A stretch of 44,265 nucleotides of DNA from Clostridia bacterium (GTDB lineage Bacteria > Bacillota > Clostridia > Oscillospirales > Acutalibacteraceae), in contig JAFWUH010000032.1 in NCBI GenBank assembly GCA_017524165.1, positions 1 to 44,265 on the forward strand, given 5' to 3'. How positions within the stretch are numbered: position 1 is the first letter of the stretch; each line of letters opens with the position of its first letter. The notes under the pieces were generated by a model that did no database searches, was not told where the DNA came from, and saw only the letters and a list, made by a program, of their open reading frames with translations. Of the stretch, positions 12,101 through 19,263 are shown piece after piece. Position numbers and translations under genes: made by a program.

Positions 12101-14845
12101 GGTGTCGTTTGCATCGGCGCACTCATACCACTGGTAGCTTACACCCGCGCTGTTGGCAACGGCCGAATGCCCGACATACACATCGTAATAGGCGGCATGG
12201 CCTTCGTAAATGTTATACACCCGATCCGATATCGTGGCGGAGGTGCTGGGTTTCATGGCGGCAACCCGGACCGTGCGGGCATCCAGGAAATACAGATTGT
12301 TAAAGCCCGGAACGGACACGCGCAGGTAGCAGCCGTAGTACTTCGTGGAATATGAATCGGTCGACGATACACCGTCGCGCTCGCCGTCGGAGAAGATCGG
12401 GAGTCGCGGATCGGTCGTCCAGCCGGGGAGCGTCGCGAGGATCTGCTTGACCTCAAATTCGCTCTTACCCTCTATCAGCGCCGCCCACGCTTCGGCGGTC
12501 ATGCCGATGGGGATCTGAGCGGTGCGGGGCCAGGTGACCTGGGTTTCGTCGATCCAGGTCCACAGGTAACTGACCGTCGCCGGATACGGGACTGCCGTAT
12601 AGGAACCCGAGGGATAGGCGTAGCGCTGGCCGATATTATCGGTCAGATCATAGGCGTAGGTGACCGGCGTATAGGTGTCAATCCCCGCGGCGCCGCTCGT
12701 TGCAGAGGTGACAGACCATGTATAGGAAGACGCGTTGTATGTTTTCGGTTCGAGAGAAATGAGATGGACCGGAGGATTCAATTCGCCCGGATTGCCGAAT
12801 TTGAGATACACGGTCCCCGAAACATAATGGAACGCCTTGCGATAACCCGAGCCGTCGGTAAATCTAACGCGGACCATACAGCCGTAATAGCGGGGCGTAT
12901 ACTGCCCCGCGGTGCCGTTCCCTGCGCCGTAAACAGCCGCGTCATCGAACAGCGGCAGAATGGGGTTTATCGTCCATCCCGTCAGATCGACGACCAGGTC
13001 GGAATAGTCGACCGGCGTTCTCGGGTGTTGGCTGTACCAGTTGTTTTCATAATTGTTGACGGTGGTTTGCCAGGTCGAGGCATTCATCCCAATCGGTGCC
13101 ATGCCGTAACTGCCGTCGGTATAGGTCCACAGATATTCCACCACGGCATTGTCGCCGGTGATCGGATGGTAGGTTGACCCGGGAACACTCGACCAGGTGA
13201 TACTGTTGCCGTCGGTCAGCGTATAGCGGAAATCAATGCCCGTTTCGGTCGGGTTTCTCGGCAGTATGACCGTGCCGCCCTGCGGCGACTGGCCGGTTGA
13301 GATCAGTTTCGGAACGGCGGAAACATTTGAGACCGGAGCCGCGATCACATCCGGCGCCTTTTCATGCAAATAGACCGTACCGCTGCCGGTCGTGTTGTAA
13401 ACGGCAACGCCGTCCTTGACCCAGCGGACAAAGACGCTGTAATAACGGTCGGAATAATGCAGACTTCCGTCGCCGGAGGGTGCACCGTACACCGCTTCAT
13501 CGGAATAGACCGTGAGACGGGTGTTCGACGCGGAGGTCCAGTTCAGCGTAGCGAGCAGATCGGAGTAATCAAACTCGACGACTCCTCCCCCGCCGCCGCC
13601 GGCGTTCATCTGCTGATTTTCATAATTTGAAACCGCCGTCTGCCACGCGGAAGGCGAGGTGCCCACCGGGGTAAAGGATCGGATCGTTCTGTATTGAGGA
13701 AGCGAGTCGGCATATACGAAAGCATACTGGATCACGCCGTCCTGTTCGCCGAGAGGCGTGTTCCAGGGAGCGCCGCCGAAGGTTCCGCCTACGGAGTCAA
13801 CCGCGGTATAGTAGAAATCAACACCGGGATCGGTGTGGTTCACAAGCTCCACATCGCCCACCGCGACCGTGGAGCCGTTCGCTGCCTGATAGGGATTCGC
13901 AAGTACCGACGATACAGGCGCGACAAAACCGGTGGAAGTACCGCCTGTGCCTCCTCCGCCGTCACCGCCGGTGCCTGTGCCGCCGCCGGAGGAGCCGTCA
14001 TACACATAAACAACGCCGTTATCGGTGCTGTAATACGGATCTCCCCCATCAGCCTGCCACTTTACCAAAACGGAATAGTAATGCGGTTCATACACGATCG
14101 AACCGTCGCCGCCCATAGAATAGGCGAGCGGTAGAGTGGTGTTTGATGAATCAACCCATGTCAAAGTTGCAAACAGATCGGCATAATCGAGCGAGCCGTT
14201 CGAGAAGTGGGTCGGATCCTTTTCATAATTGGTAAGGATATCCAGCCATGCGGAGCGCGTCATACCTACCGGGACAACATTATAAAGAGATTTTCCCTTC
14301 TCCGCAGGATTCTCAAAGTAATAGATGAAGCAGTAGGAAATCGCGCCGTATTCGCTCGGCAGAGAAGTTCCGCCCGCGTAAGCGTTGTTGGAAAATTCCA
14401 TTCCCACACTGTCTTTCAGGTCATAGTAAAACTTCACCCCGGAATCGGAAGTGCTGTTCCACGGCGCGGTCGTCACAGATTGCATACTGACCGAGCCGCC
14501 GCCGCTCATCACCATCTGATAGGCGTTTGCCGTCAGCGAAGCGATCGGCGCGACAAATACCGTCGACGCAAGTCCCTTTTTGCCGGTATTTATCTCGATG
14601 CTTTTCGTGCCTGACGGAGCTTCTGTGTTGCCGGGCGCAACCTCCAAGCTGCCGCTGTCATAAGCGGACGGCGCATCGGTTTCGGTTTTGGTTTCATGGC
14701 CGTCCGAAGAAATCTGCATGCCGTCATCGGTTGCGGCAACAGGATCCGTATCGGCAAACGCCGTGAAGGGTATTGTTGTACACAGCAATGCCAGGCATAG
14801 AATCATGCTGACCGTACGAACCCGTATTTTTCGCCATTTTGTCAT
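3167..14845 (-). CDS. Giant secreted multidomain protein with LRR_5 repeats and C-terminal dockerin
   Basis: This 3892-residue protein has a Sec signal peptide with probable cleavage after AFA (residue 31). In order I see: four tandem copies of a roughly 180-residue domain I do not recognise (97-863); Ig-like and Gly/Tyr-rich sequence (865-1135); many BspA-type LRR_5 repeats of the form IPxxVxxIGxxAF (about 1139-2020); beta-rich sequence (about 2030-2860); a helical region with two membrane-like stretches (about 2866-3368); a carboxypeptidase-regulatory-like domain (about 3402-3495); a Big_1 Ig-like domain (about 3624-3715); a chitobiase C-terminal-like domain (about 3727-3805); and a type I dockerin with loops DVNGDGEIN and DANSDGVFN. 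It is probably a surface adhesin or glycan-interacting protein docked to an unseen cohesin. The ATG has AAGGAG just upstream, and the gene starts 19 bases after the 1406-residue dockerin gene. No catalytic domain is recognisable. Confidence 0.92.
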   Translation of the reverse strand: MTKWRKIRVRTVSMILCLALLCTTIPFTAFADTDPVAATDDGMQISSDGHETKTETDAPSAYDSGSLEVAPGNTEAPSGTKSIEINTGKKGLASTVFVAPIASLTANAYQMVMSGGGSVSMQSVTTAPWNSTSDSGVKFYYDLKDSVGMEFSNNAYAGGTSLPSEYGAISYCFIYYFENPAEKGKSLYNVVPVGMTRSAWLDILTNYEKDPTHFSNGSLDYADLFATLTWVDSSNTTLPLAYSMGGDGSIVYEPHYYSVLVKWQADGGDPYYSTDNGVVYVYDGSSGGGTGTGGDGGGGTGGTSTGFVAPVSSVLANPYQAANGSTVAVGDVELVNHTDPGVDFYYTAVDSVGGTFGGAPWNTPLGEQDGVIQYAFVYADSLPQYRTIRSFTPVGTSPSAWQTAVSNYENQQMNAGGGGGGVVEFDYSDLLATLNWTSASNTRLTVYSDEAVYGAPSGDGSLHYSDRYYSVFVRWVKDGVAVYNTTGSGTVYLHEKAPDVIAAPVSNVSAVPKLISTGQSPQGGTVILPRNPTETGIDFRYTLTDGNSITWSSVPGSTYHPITGDNAVVEYLWTYTDGSYGMAPIGMNASTWQTTVNNYENNWYSQHPRTPVDYSDLVVDLTGWTINPILPLFDDAAVYGAGNGTAGQYTPRYYGCMVRVRFTDGSGYRKAFHYVSGTVYLKFGNPGELNPPVHLISLEPKTYNASSYTWSVTSATSGAAGIDTYTPVTYAYDLTDNIGQRYAYPSGSYTAVPYPATVSYLWTWIDETQVTWPRTAQIPIGMTAEAWAALIEGKSEFEVKQILATLPGWTTDPRLPIFSDGERDGVSSTDSYSTKYYGCYLRVSVPGFNNLYFLDARTVRVAAMKPSTSATISDRVYNIYEGHAAYYDVYVGHSAVANSAGVSYQWYECADANDTYGVPIVGANTYTYRVNFGSECFDRYLYMKCSYITPSGTAVVWQTNTAHFGLTDAPVADVRAYAGKNYYGGGGNEYYIGGNNSYFGGNYEGLWRPSGFTDYSRYYQTVGSVGCLSGYVSIYGECDRLEYQWLVGDSADNVNTPIGNRQVVYDPCLYMAQNGEHLYGATVASSRRIAIELECPSDAVGTKYYRLLVYCVSPNNNSHTSYSDTFCVETWPTSRRDEMFTVTPEGEVNRYLGFETELVIPSVISGVQVTKIGCFNNYNTVVGPQRIVIPEGVTEIADNAFYGLVSLTDIVLPSTLRSIGKKAFWCCGLASLTIPNGVEVIHMEAFKEAFVNTAEVTVNADGVLINRGAFAGAKMKKFILNMSVSPTLGAMVDVPSVINGDSYRGSFDGCENLYYFAFPENCSVIVNEQWPSMMIYNCPNLVWIENPQNNDFTNHPGALAPGIDSCVAKCLIYENAVRFGDWICIPDYDIIDSSIPENYFWPSRSDTPNEGWCVVKKLYSTESVVTLPSTLGGKPVTGWGGGLHYAGGGRVLDNQVYLNMTSGALEGAYWHIDLTDSPETLTQVILPSTLRNISENCCVGYTALTSVNFEDCPNLKKIGNSAFENTPLTGAVTMPGTHLSYIGLSAFQGTSVTEAHLENTVLFPNAFTFCLDLETVTGNWRTSTIHSIPTLCNYISYSGGSPQFYAYFWLVPAFPDAFNWYSCGGSVITDENADYYNSLSLFKGGDGVFRMYKTGNYWYSGTPDNATLRAYVGFDDTEVIYPEMIYNLDQKQAYHIKTVKIDDSDMKNLYTLTVQPGIEVLDCTLGRVTQVTLPEGLRDFKQSFSSSGYLTELSIPASVEEIAEVAFCANQTYERDWPKARDSIERIVFAPDSQCMTIGNSAFNGMHALTELVLPDHLEVIGMSAFGATENLTHLAIPETVRVIGDYAFASSGIESIVLPAGLTGIGEYAFDHCSNLASVTFPTSLVEIGNRAFSHCGALTSVTLPNSVLLIGEAAFEYCSSLESVVLSDSLKVIPVDCFLRCEALETVHLPANCLVIDDSAFLRCESLTDVTIPFGVVRIGSDAFYGTGILSLDIPVSVDHLGADFAGNSSSNSANWPEVYFYFHSGKLPIFEPELRYPGTSYCSLNIKRIYGNTSSGVYGIAQRNNISFSNLGIPVQYDNYRLIRIWNANLEAVSSDDVLEIRWYDADTDEWIFAGKSVELPSALARMDHTLRCDVTFTAEYVLENITEQHVSYTFLPGTKEININLAARPEVTIRFAPPMDYYGASFLLTIERPDGNRYYSVPNSEYEYNGVVYPTVEIVTPWFPATLTYSAENFDTLTLTDIEGVLPALDSEERDLGVLHPIPNGPLLHYRVNYHEPDDTELLDIYENFPGKYTLYNVTQDRNVTLYMRFGSGTFLTITDDAAQPGDLLRLTHTPERITQAYTMEPIEFTVPWADGSGELQTACLTRGTVRVTSNSSYAYLFDLTGSLIDNAKVTYSILPGTYHLVAFRDNASISISNYSQISGLGLPSEAYFDTTVVLVSGGSIEVAIPQLEPITLPAFQIDLSADKKGSYDEYVPLTVSFSFDSSLAQMEKIVVINSGADSMRDLFLDVGSHYAWPIGDTLIENVEASPNELRIRVGSLKGSFAVYARQDTWFGAQLLAGPYSSNSKMRRTPTLDGALLAWVVNSLPKVVAPGSDSVRLEVYHPTSMLTHYFRAYKNGELIEETPGCGYTAKIDAKVRSGTLVVPLPAENSPDGFQVVKYDFTVSTRPDDPAIFTFGTVSFKEDADELNTRVFDTQTVTYFPTTATVPSAVKLQINCTNHNAIKGHTYTSGTVYLDCSQPDTTMDYAFYNEYYWLLSDQTGGYLDNNGYLTEDMVYDFSLTVLNPENVSNGTVKLTVFCGETSEDPYFYVTLHYNGITGTFDGQLVLEGGQYTLDQLPAYFDIELLYEDTDSDEMPILTDEGTAASIAQMEEWFGSMKDQMSLDARGFTTIDAATLIDMLTVVMPSGANSSEILATAQDVCDYQNVMAGYYSSMMDQIGQIIDNDDFHQAILKDGFIDPALFGDDETQIEVYQDLILEHDQLIANGFTLYSGAENDYYVLQNEKGGAFYDPVSMRLQVNSYNKADPLVININLSKGKGLAPKSLKKVGFGYHKWYTFNEEIIGWADAPGWLRWALENEKAYYDQKFGASVTTLDAYLNKIYQLSMTVKMFLDLQTATVEDFQKKLDAAKFKNFENVFNILPEDYKKSAGFAVQAKTGLLGDAQLLYIETLQKASNSLDDIMKKIYAFREKLKGFYTNAVSQKKTLGKAVELCATIRKSKVADFAKGVASGLGAFMVLLDVVSGITTIVDAYDTYLGKIKGNLYNQFEWAVKRLEVTPKGPRPGEFYERYKQCVLACFDYAYTLNTLRGYYNAAYDKEVVSFVISLAADIIGAVNPEIGLAVGICNWSLGNVAEIFTVGVAGKYEVTAGQIESRVAGTCIGEKEHEEEKAKPHTIKKTHYIDPAGFVYEAVASNRIEGVTVTCYYEDSEGNPALWNAAEADQINPLITNEYGEYQWLVPVGNWRIVAEKDGYIVSDSANDPAAVNGWLPVPPPQMEVYIPLVSTALPTVESVQAGADYIRVEFSQYMDIDVLTYFGDEIVWVTDNGVLVPLDYTFIDSEVSPTNNLKYYGRILYLSRHDGQKFSGDQLKVFISKNFFNYAGNGLAENYESSLLTVGQIAATLSHSYPNRFAGSVGEEADIVVYLQDTEGNPMANAVVTVKSNGTGTLQMPASVLTDANGRAVFHTLVASSGSDTLTFTCGDASVTLNTYVNPIGTVKPEKPTANLADFQVVNYGTQLVISCATEGAVIRYTINNTCPCDENALVYEGPITIIGETFVRIAAWTETGGYSERLNLHLFCEEAEIGDVNGDGEINALDLVVMRQALLSDGSYRTALDANSDGVFNIRDLIRLKKHLVNGTPLGNTSEAPGSDPKSVQPELALPKGKIAA
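12257..14557 (-). repeat. Four tandem copies of an unrecognised ~180-aa domain
   Basis: Protein-level repeats cover residues 97-283, 307-493, 502-682 and about 691-863 of the giant protein. Each copy carries P(V/I)G(M/T)xxxxW (VPVGMTRSAW, TPVGTSPSAW, APIGMNASTW, IPIGMTAEAW). Next comes a (D)Y(A/S)DLxATLxxW block, less conserved in the fourth copy (ILATLPGW). Last is a (H/R/K)YYxxxV(R/K) block (HYYSVLVKW, RYYSVFVRW, RYYGCMVRV, KYYGCYLRV). Copies 1 and 2 are joined by a glycine-rich linker. Confidence 0.85.
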
Positions 14846-14864
14846 GTTCCCATCTCCTTATTGC

Positions 14865-17800
14865 TTAAATCATTTTCGCAATCATTTTTTTCAAACGAAC
14901 GAGATCCGCTACATCTGTTTTTCCGTCTTGGTTGATATCCGCCATCAGGTTTGAAGAATCACCCATCAGCAGCATTCGACGAAGAAGGACAAGGTCATCG
15001 GCGTCGGGTGCTCCGTCTCCGTCAAAATCACCGTAACACGGTGTGGTGACAGGGGCGGCCGGATCATAAACGGCGGTCACATTGCAAATCCTATCTCCGC
15101 CGGCCGTTTCGACCGTGTCAGCCGCTTCAGGATTCAGAACCGAAATGCTATCCTCCTCGAAATATTGATCATTTTCAAAAACGGTGACAATCACTTTATA
15201 CTCGATATTTTCTTCGATGACCCTTGCGAGAAATTCATCAATATTGCCCGATGCAATCCACCATGTGTCGGTGGATCGGGTATAGCTGGCACCCGTTTCG
15301 TACACGTTATTCTTATAGATCGTCATGAGAAACTCAACAGGGTTTCCGTCTATCAGCGCATCAAATTCCGACAGAAAATCTCGGTAGGCTTTCCCGATCG
15401 CAATCGTTCCCAGTGTAAACTGCACCGTCGATTCGGTTCTCGGTGTAAATTTCAAAACAACTTGGCCGAAACTTTGATTTACATAACTGATTTCAATTTC
15501 AGACGCCAGTGCATTCAAGGTCTTGATCACGGTGTTTTCATCGAAATAATACCCGCTGTTCGGATGCACCTTGACCTGCGCGTAATAGACGTGTCCGGCT
15601 TCCATGACGGTATCTGACGGGATATAGTTCGTATAGTTTAATTCGTCAATATACCACTCTGCGTCACTCTCCAGCGTGCCGTATTTCTGATCGACATCAC
15701 AGATCGCAAGGGAAGGAAGCCGGTCGCCGATTCTGGGGATTCCTCCGGTAAGGCGAATGTAGGGAGCATAACTTTTTCCGTTGCTGACCGACTCCTGATA
15801 CCCGCACACGGTGCATTCTCTGACATCGTTACCGCCGTGCTGCACCCAACTCCCAAGCGTATGCACGCCCCGGATGAGCTCGGCGCCGCAGACGGAGCAG
15901 ACGCGGTAGTGGTTTTCCGCATCGTATGTATAGCCGTTCGTATTATTGGCGTGGGTACACCCCAGGTACTGCGCGTCGGTCAAAACCGATCCGGAAAGAG
16001 AATCGGCGGAGAGATTTGTGATCGGATAATCTTTTCCCATGACCTTGACGACGGTTGCCGAAGTAAAGGTGTAGGGATCCTGCGTCGTGACAGTGACGCG
16101 CGCACGATATTCGCCGGGCGTTGCCGTACCGGTGTAGACCGAGCCGTCCTTATACCACACGGTCGAAACTGTCACGCCCGCGATCGGGGAATTTAGTGGA
16201 GATGCCGCCGAAAGGTCAACTCCGTCGGAGAGGCTGCCGCGAACCGGAACCGATGTAATCTTTGAAGGGAGCACATCGAGCGGCACGATATATCCCGTCA
16301 GCACGCCGCCGTTCACGGTGATATCGGTCACCGTTTTCCCGCCGACGGTCACACTGTTTTCGGCGTCCGCTCGGTAATACTGCTTCGGCGCTATCTGCAC
16401 CTTCAGGCGGTAGCTGCCGCCGCGGTAAAAGGTGCTGCGCTCCGACATGGGCACGTAACGCGTGCCGCCGGAGCTTCTTTCCTCAAAGGTCAAAGTCGCG
16501 GTAAGGGAATCCTGTTCGACGATCCGATTGGTCGGATTTTTGCCGTGCTCGGGCCATTCGATCCCCGTCTGGCTGTCGGGCAGCGCAACATTGCCCAAGC
16601 GTTCATACCGGCAATCGAGCTCAAACACGTCGTTGCTCTCGCTGTAAAGAAGAACATCGCCGCATCGCCAGTATTCATCGGCGCACGCCGTAATGCGATA
16701 GGTCGCATCGTGCTCCATGCCGCCGCTGATGGCGCGAGCAAGGTCGTAAAGATCAAGACGGTTGCCTGTCGTCAGATAACCGCCGTTGTAAACCGGCGTT
16801 CCGTATTCAAAGATCACGTTCTCCCATCCGGAACCGCTTTTCTTGGCGACCTTCCAATAGTAAGTCAGCACTCTCAGCGATTCGGGAAGTTCCCCGAAGC
16901 TGTCGGAAAAATACCCGGCGCCGTCATTGATCAGTTCAAAATGATCCGTCGGGCAGTAAGTAAGACCGGCTGTCGAGCCGTCCTCTCTTTCAATCTTCGA
17001 AACGCCGTTTCCGTAAGGCTCGGCGGTAACGGTCACGCCGGTGCCGACCGTGCCGAGATTTTCAAAGGTATTGCTCTGGGAAGATGTGAAATCGGCGGAG
17101 AATGCATACACTTCATCATTCACTTTGATACGGCAGCGATCCGCTTTCGCATGGCAAAATGCACGCAGGGGCAGCCCGATTCTGCCGCAGTCCACATTGA
17201 CGTAATACGCGGTGCCGTTTGTCTTATCCACGGTGATCCGGTTATCGTACTGCGCGTTGAAAGTGCCCGCATAGACATAGGCGTTCGCACCCCACGCCAC
17301 ATAAAAAACGTCGGCGTTGCTCTTGCCGTAAAACGCTCCGTCGTTTATGATCGCGACAGCGCCGCCCAAAAGCCGGACAGCAGAGCACACGATGTCCTTT
17401 TCTCCGTTATCGTCGATAGTGAAGCCGCGTCCGTAATACTCGCCGCCGTTTGCAACAAAGCGTCCGCCGTCCCTTACGACGACAGCACAGCCCGGCGTGA
17501 TCGAATTGACCGTGCCTGCGCTTGTGCTGCCGCCGGTATTGTATTTTTTCGTGTATGTATAGTATTCACTCTCGTAATGTCCCGCAGTAACCTCGCCGCC
17601 GTTCACGGTCAGGGTCCCCTGCACGTTGAACACCGTCAGCGCACGGTCGAGAATGATCCCCGTCTGCTCGTTCATTTCCCCCATACTCGGGATACGTCTG
17701 TCAAAGATGATCTCACCGCCGCCCCTGCTGTCCTCCACGGTGAGGTGGCTTGCGCGGTTGATCATAAACATGGTGTAGGTTTCATGCCAGTCGCCGAAAC

Positions 17801-19085
17801 CAAGCTTTTCTTTGATCGTGTATCCGTTTAGGTCGAATCGGATATTTCCGTTTACCGAATAATTTCCGATACAGTTTTCAACGTTGTCCATAAGGCGGAT
17901 GTATACCGTAGATGATCCGCTTTGATTGAAAAGTCTCCCGACATCTTCGGCGTTTGTCAGCAGATAGGGACTTGCCTCGGTACCGCGCCCCTCCATCGTT
18001 TCGACTCTCACGTCGATACCGGTCCCGCTCGAACCGAGGTTCAGAAACGCCGCCCCATCACTTGCGGAATAATCGGTAAAATCATAGTAATGCTCCGTCG
18101 AATCCACATAGATATGCGTGTAATCCTTTTTTTCGTGATTGAATGCGTACAGCGGTATCCCGATCCTGCCGCAGTCCACATTCACATATTCGGCTACGCC
18201 GTTTGTCTTATCCACGGTGATCCGGTTATCATATCTTGCGAAGAAATTGCCCGCAAACACCCGAATCGTGGCGCAGGGATCCACTGAAAACACGTCGGCA
18301 CAGCTCTTGCCGTAAAAATCTCCGGCGTTGATATCCGCCACGGCGCCTGCGTACAGCTTGAGTGCCGCGCACGCCTCTTCCTTGTCGCCGTTATCGTCAA
18401 TGGTGAAACCGCGTCCGTAATACTCGCCGCCGTTTGAAACAAAACGCCCGCCGTCCTTTACCACGACCGCGTTACCGGGCGTAATAGAGTTGACATTTCC
18501 CGGAGACGGACTGCTGTCCGCATAGATATAACCGTCGGTATAGGTATAATACTCGCTCTCGTAATGTCCCGCCGTGATTTCACCCGCGTTGACGGTCAAA
18601 ACGCCGTATACATCAAACACCGTCAACGGGCGGTTGAGGAAAATGTCTGAATACGCATTCGTTTCGCCCATGGCGGGAATAAATCTGTCGTGGATGATCT
18701 CGCCGCCTCCGACCGAATCGTTCAGTGTCAGCGACGCTCCCGCCTCGATGACAAACAGGCTGCGATTCTCGCTTGCGTCGTTGAAAAACAGCTTTGATCG
18801 GATCGTATGTCCATTCAGATCGACGGTCTTATATCCCTTCACACTGATCGGACCAAATGCATAGTACTGCTCTCCCTCTATATCTGCCCCGATCTGAATA
18901 AAGACCCTTTCTCCTTCTTCTTCGGTCAGAGCGTCGATCAGTTCTCTTTGGCTTGTTACGGTAACATATTTCGGTCTCGATCCCGTTCCGTCATCTCGTT
19001 CCGAAGCGGAAGCAGTCATTCCGACGGAATGGATCGGCATAATGAGCAATAAGCACAGCAAAAGACTTAAGGATTTTTTCAACAC
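14865..19085 (-). CDS. Secreted beta-helix-like protein with internal duplication and C-terminal dockerin
   Basis: This 1406-residue protein starts at GTG (or the adjacent TTG) with GGAGGAG about 6 bases upstream. An N-terminal signal peptide (LKKSLSLLLCLLLIMPIHS) is followed by two long homologous halves, about residues 41-335 and 372-665. They are rich in short beta-strand patterns such as DLNGHTI, LTVNGGEVTAGHYESEYY and GGEYYGRGFTIDDNG, as in parallel beta-helix surface proteins. Later come beta-sandwich segments and a Cys/His part with CSVCGAEL and CTVCGYQ, which may bind metal. The C-terminus is a type I dockerin (about 1350-1405) with loops DFDGDGAPD and DINQDGKTD. It precedes the giant dockerin gene by 19 bases on the same strand and is probably in one transcript. 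The substrate or ligand is unknown; no glycosidase signature is visible. Confidence 0.9.
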   Translation of the reverse strand: MLKKSLSLLLCLLLIMPIHSVGMTASASERDDGTGSRPKYVTVTSQRELIDALTEEEGERVFIQIGADIEGEQYYAFGPISVKGYKTVDLNGHTIRSKLFFNDASENRSLFVIEAGASLTLNDSVGGGEIIHDRFIPAMGETNAYSDIFLNRPLTVFDVYGVLTVNAGEITAGHYESEYYTYTDGYIYADSSPSPGNVNSITPGNAVVVKDGGRFVSNGGEYYGRGFTIDDNGDKEEACAALKLYAGAVADINAGDFYGKSCADVFSVDPCATIRVFAGNFFARYDNRITVDKTNGVAEYVNVDCGRIGIPLYAFNHEKKDYTHIYVDSTEHYYDFTDYSASDGAAFLNLGSSGTGIDVRVETMEGRGTEASPYLLTNAEDVGRLFNQSGSSTVYIRLMDNVENCIGNYSVNGNIRFDLNGYTIKEKLGFGDWHETYTMFMINRASHLTVEDSRGGGEIIFDRRIPSMGEMNEQTGIILDRALTVFNVQGTLTVNGGEVTAGHYESEYYTYTKKYNTGGSTSAGTVNSITPGCAVVVRDGGRFVANGGEYYGRGFTIDDNGEKDIVCSAVRLLGGAVAIINDGAFYGKSNADVFYVAWGANAYVYAGTFNAQYDNRITVDKTNGTAYYVNVDCGRIGLPLRAFCHAKADRCRIKVNDEVYAFSADFTSSQSNTFENLGTVGTGVTVTAEPYGNGVSKIEREDGSTAGLTYCPTDHFELINDGAGYFSDSFGELPESLRVLTYYWKVAKKSGSGWENVIFEYGTPVYNGGYLTTGNRLDLYDLARAISGGMEHDATYRITACADEYWRCGDVLLYSESNDVFELDCRYERLGNVALPDSQTGIEWPEHGKNPTNRIVEQDSLTATLTFEERSSGGTRYVPMSERSTFYRGGSYRLKVQIAPKQYYRADAENSVTVGGKTVTDITVNGGVLTGYIVPLDVLPSKITSVPVRGSLSDGVDLSAASPLNSPIAGVTVSTVWYKDGSVYTGTATPGEYRARVTVTTQDPYTFTSATVVKVMGKDYPITNLSADSLSGSVLTDAQYLGCTHANNTNGYTYDAENHYRVCSVCGAELIRGVHTLGSWVQHGGNDVRECTVCGYQESVSNGKSYAPYIRLTGGIPRIGDRLPSLAICDVDQKYGTLESDAEWYIDELNYTNYIPSDTVMEAGHVYYAQVKVHPNSGYYFDENTVIKTLNALASEIEISYVNQSFGQVVLKFTPRTESTVQFTLGTIAIGKAYRDFLSEFDALIDGNPVEFLMTIYKNNVYETGASYTRSTDTWWIASGNIDEFLARVIEENIEYKVIVTVFENDQYFEEDSISVLNPEAADTVETAGGDRICNVTAVYDPAAPVTTPCYGDFDGDGAPDADDLVLLRRMLLMGDSSNLMADINQDGKTDVADLVRLKKMIAKMI
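17091..18965 (-). repeat. Internal ~295-residue duplication in the 1406-aa dockerin protein
   Basis: Residues about 41-335 and 372-665 align over their whole length. Shared blocks include GHYESEYYTYT, GGEYYGRGFTIDDNG, YDNRITVDKTNG and VNVDCGRIG. DNA identity is also high in places: both copies share GTTTGTCTTATCCACGGTGA and its flanks on the + strand, near 17219 and 18200. This indicates a fairly recent or homogenised duplication. Confidence 0.88.
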
Positions 19086-19147
19086 GGCATTCTCCTCCCA
19101 ATATCATCAAAATGGTATAGTACCCCTATCCCCAATTATTCATTTTA

Positions 19148-19153
19148 ATTATA
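19148..19153 (-). promoter_or_regulatory. Possible -10 box for the dockerin operon
   Basis: TATAAT occurs on the - strand about 60 bases before the GTG start of the 1406-residue gene, in an AT-rich stretch downstream of the regulator terminator. I cannot find a good -35 box at 17 bases, which would fit an activator-dependent promoter. This is inference. Confidence 0.4.
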
Positions 19154-19209
19154 ATGTCTTATTCTCCGTTGCACATCAGCCAAAAGGATGATATTTGCCC
19201 TGTTTCCGA

Positions 19210-19238
19210 AAGAAAAAGGACGCACATGCCGTGCGTCC
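19210..19238 (-). terminator. Terminator after the response regulator gene
   Basis: GGACGCAC-atgcc-GTGCGTCC forms a perfect 8-bp hairpin. Read on the - strand it is followed by CTTTTTCTTTC. It lies 26 bases after the stop of the response regulator gene and separates that operon from the dockerin genes. Confidence 0.85.
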
Positions 19239-19263
19239 GATCTCGTCAGTTATTCTGTTGTTG

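Noticed and set aside
12000..14557. CRISPR-like or short tandem DNA repeats
   Set aside because: The repetition is at protein level with diverged DNA; no regular repeat-spacer pattern exists anywhere in the window.
3167..14845. Cellulosomal enzyme
   Set aside because: Dockerin present but no glycosidase, esterase or lyase motif could be found by reading the sequence.
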